A DNA stretch of 64,000 bases from CAWEYO01 sp963813315 (GTDB lineage Bacteria; Pseudomonadota; Alphaproteobacteria; Rhizobiales; Rhizobiaceae): positions 34,405 to 98,404 of the forward strand of contig CAWEYO010000027.1 of NCBI GenBank assembly GCA_963813315.1. The letters run 5' to 3'. The position numbers and the translations under genes are program-made. Under the pieces are notes generated by a model. It did not search any database, was not told the origin of the DNA, and was given only the letters and a program-made list of their open reading frames with translations. Shown piece after piece: positions 1-11,076 of the stretch (positions are counted from its first letter, which is position 1; each line of letters starts with the position of its first letter).

Positions 1-1
1 C

Positions 2-90
2 GACAGGGAACAAACAAGAGGCGTGGAGCGCCGCTGGCGCGACAGGGAACAAACAAGAGGCGTGGAGTGCCGCAGGCACGACAGGGAACA
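2..90. repeat. 39-bp tandem repeat, two full copies and a partial third
   Basis: Two direct copies (2-40 and 41-79) differ at only a few bases, and a third begins at 80 and runs into the start of the next gene. Each contains GACAGGGAACAAACAAGAGG. The array begins at the window edge, so its true copy number is unknown. It supplies the sequence just before the EVE gene start. Nothing indicates its function. Confidence 0.8.
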
Positions 91-95
91 CAAAA

Positions 96-521
96 ATGAA
101 CTACTGGCTGTTCAAGTCCGAACCCTCGAGCTTTTCGTTCGACATGCTGAAGGCCAAGGGCAAGGCCGGTCAAGAATGGGACGGCGTGAGGAACTACGCG
201 GCGCGCAACAATATGCGCGCCATGGGCATCGGCGATCTTGGGTTCTTCTATCACTCGAATGAAGGGCTCGATATTGTCGGCATTGTCGAGATTTGCGGCC
301 TCGTCCATCCGGACTCGACCACTGACGACCCGCGCTGGGAGTGCGTCGATATCCGCGCCGTCAGGGACGTTCCGCGCCCGCCGACGCTCGAAGAGATCAA
401 AGCCAATCCGAAGCTCTCCGAAATGGCGCTGGTCAGGTTGGGACGGCTTTCCGTGCAGCCGGTCTTGCCGGCTGAGTGGAAAGAGGTCTGCCGCATGGGC
501 GGCCTCGATCCAGCACCTTGA
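96..521 (+). CDS. EVE domain-containing protein
   Basis: The 141-residue protein is a single EVE domain (formerly DUF55), the fold shared with thymocyte nuclear protein 1 and related to PUA and YTH domains. Family features are the N-terminal MNYWLFKSEP, the WDGVRNYAARNNMRAM segment near residue 28 and the GFFYHSNEG strand. EVE domains are thought to bind modified bases in RNA or DNA; the substrate here is unknown. Full length for the family. Its TGA overlaps a TTG that probably starts the methyltransferase downstream, suggesting translational coupling. This EVE-methyltransferase pairing is seen directly; a shared function is only inference. Confidence 0.93.
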   Translation: MNYWLFKSEPSSFSFDMLKAKGKAGQEWDGVRNYAARNNMRAMGIGDLGFFYHSNEGLDIVGIVEICGLVHPDSTTDDPRWECVDIRAVRDVPRPPTLEEIKANPKLSEMALVRLGRLSVQPVLPAEWKEVCRMGGLDPAP

Positions 522-1180
522 AAGGGGCAGCGCTGTCGCCGCAGGGAGCCGAAGCGTTCATTCTCGGCAATACGACCCTGAGCGCCCCGCCGCATGTGCC
601 CGAAATTCGCCTGCATCTCGCGGACGAAGCGCATGATCTCTGGCAAAAGACCGAGGAAGAACTCGTCCAGATGGGCCTCCCGCCGCCTTTCTGGGCCTTT
701 GCGTGGGCCGGCGGACAGGGTCTTGCGCGCTACATACTCGATCATCCGGAAATTGTGATGGGCAGGCGCGTACTCGATTTCGCATCTGGCTCGGGTCTGG
801 TCGGCATTGCCGCCGCGCGGGCGGGTGCTGCGTCCGTGCTCGCCGCCGACATCGATCCCTTCAGTGCCGCGGCGATCCGTCTCAATGCCAAGGCCAACGC
901 AGTAGCGCTGGATTACACCAGCGCGGACTGCGTCGGTACCGACGACGGCTGGGAGATCGTTCTGGCGGGCGATGTCTTCTACGAGAAGCCCCTCGCCGAC
1001 CGCCTCGTTGCGTGGTTCGAGCGTCTTGCCGGTCGCGGCGCCGCGGTCCTGATCGGAGACCCGGGCCGGTCCTATCTGCCGAAGCACTGTCTGGCGACGG
1101 TCGCCGCCTATGAGGTGCCGGTCACGCGCGCGCTCGAGGACGCTGACGTGAAGCGGACCACCGTCTGGCGCTTCGATTGA
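518..1180 (+). CDS. class I SAM-dependent methyltransferase, METTL20/ETF-beta-lysine type
   Basis: A Rossmann-type methyltransferase with the glycine-rich motif I VLDFASGSGLVGIAAARAG and the post-II motif LAGDVFYEKPLADR. The D-V-F-Y quartet matches the DxxY signature of the METTL20 family, whose alphaproteobacterial members methylate lysines of electron-transfer flavoprotein beta and ribosomal protein L7/L12. About 220 residues, usual for the family. The frame stays open upstream to a GTG at 476, but the TTG at 518 overlaps the previous stop as TTGA and removes an odd arginine-rich extension, so I place the start there. Substrate assignment is by family only. Confidence 0.85.
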   Translation: MKGAALSPQGAEAFILGNTTLSAPPHVPEIRLHLADEAHDLWQKTEEELVQMGLPPPFWAFAWAGGQGLARYILDHPEIVMGRRVLDFASGSGLVGIAAARAGAASVLAADIDPFSAAAIRLNAKANAVALDYTSADCVGTDDGWEIVLAGDVFYEKPLADRLVAWFERLAGRGAAVLIGDPGRSYLPKHCLATVAAYEVPVTRALEDADVKRTTVWRFD

Positions 1181-1236
1181 CGGCTACGCGTTCAGGGGTT
1201 CAGTTTCCGCAATGGCCGAATCACTGGCCGGCCGCA

Positions 1237-1399
1237 AGTGTGGCGAATCCGAAATTCGTATCGCGTTGGAGCGAAGCTCGGGTCGAATTTCGGATTCAAA
1301 GCCACACTGGCAACTTATTTGAATCTCGTGTGGTTTACTGATTTGAAGTTCCTGAACGCGGATGCCATGGAAATGACAGGAACTTCAATCCACCACACT
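1237..1399. repeat. two consecutive large imperfect palindromes with shared GTGTGG ends
   Basis: Palindrome 1 (1237-1308) has arms AGTGTGGC and GAATCCGAAATTCG that recur as CGAATTTCGGATTC and GCCACACT. Palindrome 2 (1328-1398) has arms GTGTGGT and TTGAAGTTCCTG that recur as CAGGAACTTCAA and ACCACAC. Both open with GTGTGG and close with CCACAC, yet their inner arms differ. The second ends 14 bases before the next start codon, immediately ahead of a GAGG ribosome-binding site, so it should fold in the 5' leader of the DUF1761 gene. Confidence 0.85.
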
Positions 1400-1412
1400 A
1401 GAGGATGCCCGG

Positions 1413-1820
1413 ATGAGCTTTGCTGGAATGAACTACCTTGCCGTCGTCGTCGCCGCAGTCGCGGCTTTCGCGTTCGGCGCCGTCTACTATGGCACGCTCG
1501 GATCGCCATGGATGAAGGCAGCGCGCATCGACCCGGCAACCGCCAAAATGAGCACAAGCCTGTTCGTCACCAGTTTTGTCTGCGAACTCGTCATGGCGTG
1601 GGTTCTGGCCGGTGTCATCGGCCACCTCGGGAGCGGTCAGGTGACGTTCTGGAACGGCGTGGTCTCCGGCTTCTTCATCTGGCTGGGCTTCATGGCAACC
1701 ACGATTGCCGTCAACCAGCGCTACCAGGGCTTTGGATGGGATTTGACCGTGATCGATGCCGGCCACTGGCTTGGCGTTGCTGTCATCATGGGCGCGGTCA
1801 TCGGCGGGTTCGGCGTATAA
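1413..1820 (+). CDS. DUF1761 domain-containing membrane protein
   Basis: The 135-residue hydrophobic protein matches the DUF1761 family: an N-terminal helix with FGAVYYGTLGSPWMKA, then about three more membrane spans, and the late motif VIDAGHWLGVAVIMGAVIGGF. The function of the family is unknown. Start chosen at the ATG following GAGGATGCCCGG, which holds a good ribosome-binding site. The gene stands alone, behind a pair of large hairpins that may affect its mRNA. Confidence 0.88.
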   Translation: MSFAGMNYLAVVVAAVAAFAFGAVYYGTLGSPWMKAARIDPATAKMSTSLFVTSFVCELVMAWVLAGVIGHLGSGQVTFWNGVVSGFFIWLGFMATTIAVNQRYQGFGWDLTVIDAGHWLGVAVIMGAVIGGFGV

Positions 1821-1993
1821 CGCATATCTTGTCCGCTGCTTCCGGCGTCCAACAGCGACCCGCTTCGCCAGCACTCGCGACGGATCGCTGCTAACATCCT
1901 GATTTCATTCTAAAGAATGACTTGCGCGATTCAATAGACGGTTAATAATCGCGGAGCAGACTGGGAGGAAGGCGACAACGCTGGAGGACGGCC

Positions 1994-2266
1994 ATGCGTG
2001 ACACCCCTGAAATGGAACTGATGCTGAAGGGCTACGGCATCACAACAGCACATATCCTGTATCACATGCCGGACCACCCGCATCTGCTTCAGACGTTCAT
2101 CTGGCAGCACTACGACGTGGCGCCGAAGTTTCCCGCGCTGTTCAGCTTCATCGACTTCTGGACGGCAAGGCTCGAAGGACCGCTGCATTCGGTGACATAC
2201 ACCCACAAGCGGCTGATCGCGCCAAACGAATGGCGCAATGTCAGCGGGGAATTCGTGCTCCACTGA
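1994..2266 (+). CDS. Usg family protein
   Basis: The 90-residue product matches the Usg family, named from a gene near trp genes in other bacteria and common in Rhizobiales. Diagnostic segments are the LKGYGITTAHILYHMPDHP block, WQHYDVAPKFP, and the C-terminal APNEWRNVSGEF. Full length. The molecular function of the family is not established. Here there is no trp gene next door: the upstream neighbour is a DUF1761 gene and downstream lies a RIME-like repeat. Confidence 0.88.
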   Translation: MRDTPEMELMLKGYGITTAHILYHMPDHPHLLQTFIWQHYDVAPKFPALFSFIDFWTARLEGPLHSVTYTHKRLIAPNEWRNVSGEFVLH

Positions 2267-2298
2267 GATTGTGTCCGCAGGATCAGGCGGTCGGCCCT

Positions 2299-2400
2299 AG
2301 AGCAGCGGACGCATCGATGGAATCGCTGCTGCTCTATCTCTTTGTTTGAGCATCGGATTTTCCCCGAAACCGGTTCCCACTTTCGGGTCCGATGCTCTAG
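2299..2400. repeat. RIME-like mosaic repeat, type A (two hairpins)
   Basis: An AGAGCAG...CTGCTCT hairpin is joined by TCTCTTTGTTTG to a second hairpin with arms AGCATCGGA/TCCGATGCT and a core reading CCGAAACCGGTTCCCACTTT. The same module occurs inverted at 39110-39215 and in a shortened form near 29686-29716. The two-palindrome plan and length fit the rhizobial intergenic mosaic elements (RIME). Confidence 0.85.
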
Positions 2401-2429
2401 GCTACGGCCTCCGGCATTGCGGGCAGCGC

Positions 2430-3092
2430 TCACCGGCTCCCGAAAATCGCCGATCCAACCCTGACGCTGGTCGCACCGAAAGCGATTGCGAGTTCGTAGT
2501 CGCCGGACATTCCCATGGAAAGCTTCCCGACGCCGGCATCGCGCGCGAGCTTTGCCAGCAAGGCGAAATGCGGCCCGGGGTTCTCGTCGACCGGCGGGAT
2601 GCACATCAGCCCCTCCACGGCAAGTCCGTGGACATCACGGCAGCGCCCGACGAATGCGATCGTCTCACGCGGGTCGATGCCGGCTTTCTGCGGTTCCGAG
2701 CCCGTGTTCACCTGCACATAAAGGCGCGGTGCCTTGCCCTGCCTGCGGATCTCAGCCGCAATGGCGGCCGCGATCTTCTCGCGGTCGACCGTCTCCATAA
2801 CGTCGAAAAGCGCCACGGCCTCTTTTGCCTTGTTGGACTGCAGAGGTCCGATCAGATGAAGTTCCAGATCCGGAAATTCCGCCTTCAGCGCCGGCCATTT
2901 GCCCTGCGCCTCCTGCACACGGTTCTCGCCGAAGATGCGGTGGCCGTCCTGGATGACCGGACGGATCGCTTCGGGCGCGAAGGTCTTCGAGACGACGACA
3001 AGCGATACGCCGCCGGTTTCGCGTGACGATTCGCGTTCAGCCGCAGCGATCCGCGCCTTTACCTGTTCGAACCGCGCCACTGCTTCGCTCAT
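2430..3092 (-). CDS. YggS family pyridoxal phosphate-binding protein (PLP homeostasis)
   Basis: A 220-residue single-domain alanine racemase-like barrel of the YggS/PROSC (PLPHP) family, which binds PLP without a known catalytic activity and keeps B6 vitamers in balance. The PLP lysine is K36 in LVVVSKTFAP; further family motifs are FGENRVQEAQGKW, LIGPLQSNKAKE, LYVQVNTGSEPQKAG, LSMGMSGDYELAI and VRVGSAIFG. The open frame runs 49 codons further upstream, but that part has no family similarity; the ATG at 3092 gives the usual start. It is divergent from leuS, with about 100 bp between. Confidence 0.92.
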   Translation of the reverse strand: MSEAVARFEQVKARIAAAERESSRETGGVSLVVVSKTFAPEAIRPVIQDGHRIFGENRVQEAQGKWPALKAEFPDLELHLIGPLQSNKAKEAVALFDVMETVDREKIAAAIAAEIRRQGKAPRLYVQVNTGSEPQKAGIDPRETIAFVGRCRDVHGLAVEGLMCIPPVDENPGPHFALLAKLARDAGVGKLSMGMSGDYELAIAFGATSVRVGSAIFGSR

Positions 3093-3198
3093 GCCTCGAT
3101 CAGCCCCATTTTGCCGGCAAGCGCGTTCCCCCGGTGTTGACGGGTCCGGCAAACCATGGTGAACGTCTCCGGCATTCTTCATAAGCGAAACACAGGGC

Positions 3199-5818
<2,620 letters not shown>

Positions 5819-5832
<14 letters not shown>

Positions 5833-6478
5833 GCGGAATTGCACATCATCGAGCCCTAAAGCGCGTCGCGGCGAAACGGATTTCATGCGACGCGCTTTAG
5901 GCTATTGTTTTTGTGCATGTCGTTATCCCAAAACCGCTGCGCACTTTTGGGCGACATGCATTATTGTGCGGACGGGAACTCTTTGCTGCCTGCTTCTGAC
6001 CTCCGCTTGCACCGTCCAGCCGCTCTATTCCCAACGTCAGATGACGGAACCCTCCTTCGCCGGCACGACCGGGCAACTATCGTCGGTTTCGGTCAAACCG
6101 GCGACGACACGTCCTGCGCAGCAAGTCCGAAACCATCTCATCTTCCTTTTCAATGGCGGCAAAGGCGAACCCGCAAGTCCGGTCTATCAGCTTGATCTAA
6201 ACATCACCGTACGCAACGAACCCTCGGCAATCATCCAGATCGCGGACGAGGATCAGCCGACCGCTGGCACCATCACGATGATCTCCAATTACAGGCTGGC
6301 GAAGGCCGGCGGCGAGGTTGCCAGGGGAACGCGGCAAGTGGCTGCCCAGTATGACGTGCCGAGGCAGGAATTCGCGCACTTGAGGGCCGAGCGGGATGCC
6401 GAGGACCGCGCAGCGCGCGAACTCGCCGAACTGCTGCGGCTCGCCGTCGCTCAAGACCTTAGACAAGCGTCCCGTTAG
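5819..6478 (+). CDS. lptE: LPS-assembly lipoprotein LptE, with a palindromic repeat inside its 5' end
   Basis: From about residue 55 the protein fits LptE, the outer-membrane lipoprotein that plugs LptD for lipopolysaccharide insertion: a lipobox-like LLLTSAC, then TVQPLY, and a body of strands with ISNYRLAKAGGEVARGTR. The position after leuS supports this. The start is doubtful. The ATG at 5819 overlaps the leuS end, but a RIME-like repeat (5856-5961) is read through in frame between it and the signal-peptide core. Other possible starts are ATG 5885 inside the repeat and GTG 5966 just after it; the GTG would leave only 14 residues before the lipobox cysteine. Confidence 0.8.
5856..5961. repeat. 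RIME-like mosaic repeat, type B, within the lptE 5' region
   Basis: A first hairpin has arms AAAGCGCGTCGC and GCGACGCGCTTT. A linker GGCTATTGTTTTTGT leads to a second hairpin with arms GCATGTCG/CGACATGC and core CCCAAAACCGCTGCGCACTT. Close copies lie at 18101-18206 (inverted), 37353-37551 (inverted, interrupted) and 38305-38407. This copy sits inside the open frame of lptE and contains no stop in that frame. Confidence 0.88.
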
Positions 6479-6499
6479 AGTGCGATGACTGGTTAGCAA

Positions 6500-6740
6500 A
6501 TCTCCCCCCTTGAGGGTCCTTGAGGGGGAGATGTCCGGCCGGACAGAGGGGGTGCTTAGCATCCACGAAGAATTGCCCACGCAAGGCATACAATCGAAAA
6601 GACCGCAAGGACCCGGCTACCGGCAAACGGATGACGATGTGGGAGGTGAAGTGGTGAAAAGCGGTGACGGAGAGGAGCGCTCTACGTTGCCCCCCTCTGT
6701 CCTGCCGGACATCTCCCCCGCAAGGGGGGAGATCAGCCGA
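6500..6740. repeat. inverted pair of CCCCCTCTGTCC-type repeats
   Basis: Left copy (about 6500-6553) reads ...GGGGGAGATGTCCGGCCGG ACAGAGGGGG; the right copy (about 6690-6740) is its inverse, CCCCCTCTGTCCTGCCGGAC followed by ATCTCCCCC and a G-run. The 135 bases between them show no convincing gene. The same unit recurs at 37473-37502, 46388-46728 and 49492-49655. Short open frames across this region are repeat read-through. Confidence 0.8.
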
Positions 6741-7052
6741 AACGTTGGGTTTCGCTAGTCAGCATCGTTGGCCTTCGGCTAACTGCTCGGCCGCCCGCCT
6801 GTACGACCATGCCGAACCCTCTTTGCCGCAAATTGCTCAGGCAGACGACCAAACCTAATGTCATCATGCTTTAGCTGCGCGCACCAGCAAGGCTCGGGGC
6901 CCGGATCGTTACTTGCGTATGTCATGACCGCGTCACAAGTTTTGGCCAAACACCGCCTGGAATTGCCAACTGGGTCGAAAGCGGCAAAGATCATGCTTGC
7001 GAATAGACCCTTGGAGCGAGACGGCTATTTGGCGGTAGCGGAGCGGAAACCA
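6741..7052. other. stretch without a convincing gene
   Basis: The frame of the acyltransferase stays open back to 6858, but the extra 65 residues are compositionally odd and lack family similarity, so I treat this as leader sequence. No clear promoter or terminator was recognised. Confidence 0.4.
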
Positions 7053-7979
7053 ATGGATTCTCGGACCACACCGTCCAGTTTCACGGAAGTCCTTGGTTCG
7101 CCAGGGTTCCAAAGCGTAAGCCTGGAGGACGAAGCGCATATCGTCGACCAGCTTATCGCCGAGCGCTCCACGACGCTTTCGCGCCACGCGCTTTGGCCGG
7201 TGTTGAGGCCGTTCATCCTTCGGTTTCTGCACTACAGGCAAGCGATCGAGATGGCCGACGACGTTGCCGGCATGGCGGGCTGGGACGCCATGTCCTATCT
7301 CAGCGCATTGCTGTCCCTGGACGTCACGGTCAGGGGCATCGAAAACCTGCCGGCAGCGGCCGGCTTTATCCTGGCGCCCAGCCATCCGACCGGTATCGCC
7401 GACGGTATAGCCGTTTTCGACACATTGAAGACCGTTCGTCCCGACATGGCGATCTTCGCCAACCGCGATGCGTTGCGGGTCGCGCCCGGATTCCGCGATC
7501 TGCTGATACCCGTAGAATGGCGTCAGGGCGAGAAGTCTCATGCCAAGAGCCGGGACACGCTGGAGATGACGGCGCGCTCGTTCGCGTCCAACAAGGCGAT
7601 CGTGCTGTTCCCGTCGGGCCGCATCGCCCATTGGCACGAGGGGGTGCTTACCGAACGCCCTTGGCAGACCTCGCTTGTGGCGCTGGCGCGGCGCTACCGC
7701 TATCCGGTGATCCCCGCCCGCATCACCGCCCGCAATTCGGGTCTCTTTTACTTCCTGTCGAAATATTCGACGGAGCTGCGCGACATGACGGTGTTCCACG
7801 AATTGCTCAACAAGAAGGGCCGCTCGTTCTCGATTACCATCGGAAAGCCGATCGAGGCCGACGCGCTGGAAGGCGACCCTGCCGATGTGACGGGCCGCCT
7901 CCAGCGGCACACCGTTCACGTGCTGGCGCAGAACCCCGACGCGGAGTTTTCTGTCTCCGATGTTCAAGCAAAGACATAG
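7053..7979 (+). CDS. PlsC-like 1-acyl-glycerol-3-phosphate acyltransferase family protein
   Basis: About 308 residues with the acyltransferase fold of the PlsC/LPLAT type. The catalytic histidine motif appears as APSHPTGIADG (H, then an aspartate six residues on, rather than the strict HX4D), and the acyl-acceptor motif as IVLFPSGRIAHWHEG. An N-terminal helical region precedes it. It probably acylates a lysophospholipid or related lipid at the membrane; the precise substrate cannot be told. ATG 7053 follows a GGAG-like site; ATG 6993 and an ATG at 6858 are alternatives. A long hairpin lies directly after the stop. Confidence 0.8.
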   Translation: MDSRTTPSSFTEVLGSPGFQSVSLEDEAHIVDQLIAERSTTLSRHALWPVLRPFILRFLHYRQAIEMADDVAGMAGWDAMSYLSALLSLDVTVRGIENLPAAAGFILAPSHPTGIADGIAVFDTLKTVRPDMAIFANRDALRVAPGFRDLLIPVEWRQGEKSHAKSRDTLEMTARSFASNKAIVLFPSGRIAHWHEGVLTERPWQTSLVALARRYRYPVIPARITARNSGLFYFLSKYSTELRDMTVFHELLNKKGRSFSITIGKPIEADALEGDPADVTGRLQRHTVHVLAQNPDAEFSVSDVQAKT

Positions 7980-7980
7980 A

Positions 7981-8012
7981 GCGGCAGCACAGGTTCCCAT
8001 CTGTGCTGCCGC
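7981..8012. terminator. perfect 12-bp hairpin between convergent genes
   Basis: Arms GCGGCAGCACAG (7981-7992) and CTGTGCTGCCGC (8001-8012) pair perfectly around an 8-base loop. It starts right after the acyltransferase stop and ends 6 bases from the end of the convergent RTX gene. No T-run follows on either strand, so it may be a bidirectional terminator or an mRNA-stabilising hairpin. Confidence 0.65.
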
Positions 8013-8018
8013 CCCACC

Positions 8019-10695
8019 CTAAGTTAGTATGCGTGTCTCCCAATATCCGAGCCCTACCATGAAGTCCGCGCTGGTGAGCGCCAGCCCTTTGGTGAGCGTG
8101 GCAAACTGGGTTGCACCGCCGGCAGCATCGCCGTTGGTGTCGTAGATCAGCGCACCGGTGGCTTGGTTGTAGATGATGCGGTCATCGGCATCGTGCGCCT
8201 CCGTGCCGATATGAAACGCATCCTCGGCCAGCGTGCCTGCTGCATTCAAAGCGGTGAATGCGTTGGTCGTCAGCCTGAAAGCTGCCAATACGTCGGTCGC
8301 CAGCTTGATCGTGTCGTCAAGCACCGAGAAATCCGTGATTTTGCACTGTTCCCGCTAAACGCGGTGTTGAAGACGAATGTATCGTTGCCGGCACCCCCGG
8401 TAAGGTGACGTTGCTGCTGACTTCCCCATACGAGTCTAGCTGTGTCCTGTGTACAACGTGTCGTTGCCATCTCCTCCGTATCAGGTCTGAGCCGTTTCCT
8501 CCGGTCAGGTAATCTGAACCTGCGCCGCCATATAGCGTGTCGTTGCCATCCTCCGATCAGCGTGTCGTCGCCGTCTCCTCCGTACAGGGCTGAGCCGTAA
8601 AGTCCGTAGCTGTCTCGACGTCGTGTCCTCCGACTAGGCGGTCTGAACCTGCGCCTCCGATCAGCGTGTCATTACCGCCGCCGCCCCACAGCGTGTCGTT
8701 GCCATCTCCTCCGTCCAGTGTGACGTTGCCATTTCCTCCGTACCGTGAGCCGAGCCCGTGCAGAAAGTCGTTGCCGTCTCCTCCGTACAGGCGTGAGCCG
8801 ATGCCCGTGCAGATAGTCGTTGCCATCTCCGCCATACAGGTTGAGCCGATAGTGTCCGATCAGGTAGTCGTTGCCTTCTCCGCCATACAGCTCTGAGCCG
8901 GAGTATCCGAACAGGTAGTCTGAACCTTCGCCTCCGATCAGCGTGTCATTGCCGTCTGCGCCGTCAGGAAGTCGTCGCCGTCTCCTCCGACCAGCGTATC
9001 GTTGCCGTCCCCGCCCTCCAGCGTGTCGTCGCCGTCTCCTCCGTCCAGGTAGTTGCATCTTCGCCTCCGTCCGGTGTGTCGTCGGCTTTCCCGTCCATCC
9101 AGAATGCACGTTCGCTTCCGTACAACCTATCATTGCCGTCTCCGCCGTACAGGGTGTCTGAACCTGCTCCGCCGACCAGCGTATCGCTGCCGTCTCTCCC
9201 GTATAGCGCGTTAGCTCCGGCATTGCCGGCAATCGTGTTGTCGGCTGCGTTGCCGGCGCCTGTGATGTCCGCGCTCCCAATCAGTGTCAAATTCTCGACA
9301 CTCCCCTCCACTTGGTGACCCGCCAGGTCGAACGATATCGACGACTTTATCGTGTCATTGCCGCCCCAGAAGATATCACAACTGGCGATCATGGCGCCGT
9401 CGTCGAAGCAGAGGTACCAGCTGGCGTCAATGTCGACTACGCGGTCACTTGCATCATCAACGATGAAAGTGTCGTCGCCAGCTCCTCCGAGCAGGATGTC
9501 TGAACCCTCACCACCGTACAGCGTGTCGTTGCCGTCCCCGCCGTACAGGGTGTCCGAACCTTCGCCTCCGTACAGCGTGTCGTTGCCGGCGCCCCCGTCC
9601 AAGGTGTCTGAACCTTCGCCTCCATACAACGTGTCGTCGCCGTCTCCCCCGATCAGGTAGTATGAAGCTTCGCCTTCATCAGGCGTATCGCTGTCGCCTT
9701 CCTCGTCCACGATTTCTCCCGCATCGTCGACGACCTCGGTGTCGCTGCCGTCTCCGCCGTCCGTGTAATCTGAACCTTCGCCTGCGGGCAGCGTGTCGTC
9801 GCCGGTTCCCGCCACCAAGGTTTCTGAACCTTCTTCGCCTTCATCGGGCGTGTCGTTGTCGCCTTCCTCGTCCACGAGTTCGCCCGGATCGCTGACGACC
9901 TCGGTGTCCGCGCCGTCTCCGCCGTCCGCGTATTCTGAACCTTCGCCTGCGGGCAGCGTGTCGTCGCCGAAGCTCCCGACCAACGTGTCTGAATCGTTAC
10001 CTTCATCGGGCGTGTCGTTGTCGCCTTGCTCGTCTGCGATTTCGCCCGGACCGCCGACGAAGTCGGTGTCGCTGCCGTCTCCGCCGTCTGTGTAATCTGA
10101 ACCTTCGCCTGCGGGCAGCGTGTCGTCGCCGAAGCTCCCGACCAACGTGTCTGAATCGTTACCTGCGTCGGTCCCGTTGCCGTTTCCGCCGTCCGTGTAA
10201 TCTGAACCCTCGCCGCCGGGCAGCGTGTCATCGCCAGTGCCCGCGACCAACGTCTCAGAATCATTGCCTTCGTCGGGCGTGTCGCTGTCGCCCTCCTCGT
10301 CCACGAATTCGCCCGCATCGCCGACGACGTGGGTGTCGCTGCCGGCTTCATCATCCAGGTAATCTGCGCCTGCGCCTGCATTCAGCGTATCGTCACCGTC
10401 TTGCCCGTGCAGGTAGTCCGCACCTCCGCCTGCGTTTAGCGTGTCGTCACCGTCTTGCCCGCGCAGGTAGTCCGCACCTCCGCGTGCGTTTAGCGTGTAG
10501 TCGCCGTCTTCCCCGTGCAGGTAGTCCGCACCAGCGCCTGCGTTCAGGGTGTCGTCGTCCCCGTTTACGAAATCGCCCGCATCGCTGACGGCCGGTGTCG
10601 CGGCCGTGGCCCCAGGCAAAGCCGTGGCCATGGTTTTTATGAAAATCGGTGACGCCACCGCTGTGGTCAAAACTGCCGTCATGGGAACTGGTCAT
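8019..10695 (-). pseudogene. RTX (hemolysin-type calcium-binding repeat) secreted protein, frameshifted
   Basis: Read on the minus strand through several frames, this is one RTX protein. It has glycine-aspartate nonapeptide repeats (GGEGSDTLYGGDGNDTLYG and many variants) and a typical type I secretion C-terminus with DRIIYNQATGALIYDTNG followed by an SADF-type end. Residues of the long middle frame carry about four acidic repeats of some 60-70 residues with TPDEGNDSDTLVGSFGDDT and DYTDGGDGSDT, then a VENLTLIGSADITGAGNAADN block common in such proteins. At least five frame changes are needed between 10695 and 8019. The start may be ATG 10695 (after AAGGA) or ATG 10682. It would be a calcium-binding protein exported by a type I system; no secretion genes lie nearby. 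Some shifts could be sequencing errors in a repetitive region. Confidence 0.8.
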
Positions 10696-11076
10696 GGATT
10701 GGTCCTTATCGATTGCTCTTAATGGAGTGCCGCACAACAGCGGCGTGATGATTTTTTGGGCTTAATCCAGGATTGTCGTCACAAGGTTCCGGCACGACGC
10801 CCGGCGGCGCCGTGCGCGAACACGCGGCCGTCTGCCGTTCGGAAGAAGGGGCGTTCGCTAAAGTCGTTGATCCCCGCGTCCGCAGTCATGTCTTTGACGA
10901 TGGCCGCGATTGCACTGCTGGAAGTTGCAGCCTGAATTGAAAGGACCAGACAAATCCGGCGGGAAATGCCTATGGAATCAATGTATACCTCGTCACCGGT
11001 TGTACGTCTGGCGATAACTCAACCGCATTTTTACAACTTTTGCAAGAGGGTCGCGGGTAGGTTTTTGCAAGGGCAG
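10696..11076. other. intergenic stretch, no confirmed gene
   Basis: It lies upstream of the RTX gene and downstream of the L,D-transpeptidase gene. On the minus strand a frame is open from 11018 to 10779 and ends with a protein-like FSERPFFRTADGRVFAHG segment, but its only ATG is mid-frame and I recognise no family. It may be a gene remnant or chance. Confidence 0.3.

Noticed and set aside
6510..6858. Overlapping short + strand frames
   Set aside because: They cover the inverted pair of palindromic repeats and have no conserved features.
8500..10600. Regularly repeated short blocks that might be a CRISPR array
   Set aside because: The repeats code for glycine-aspartate RTX nonapeptides in frame, vary in sequence and lack unique spacers of constant length. 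No cas genes are present.
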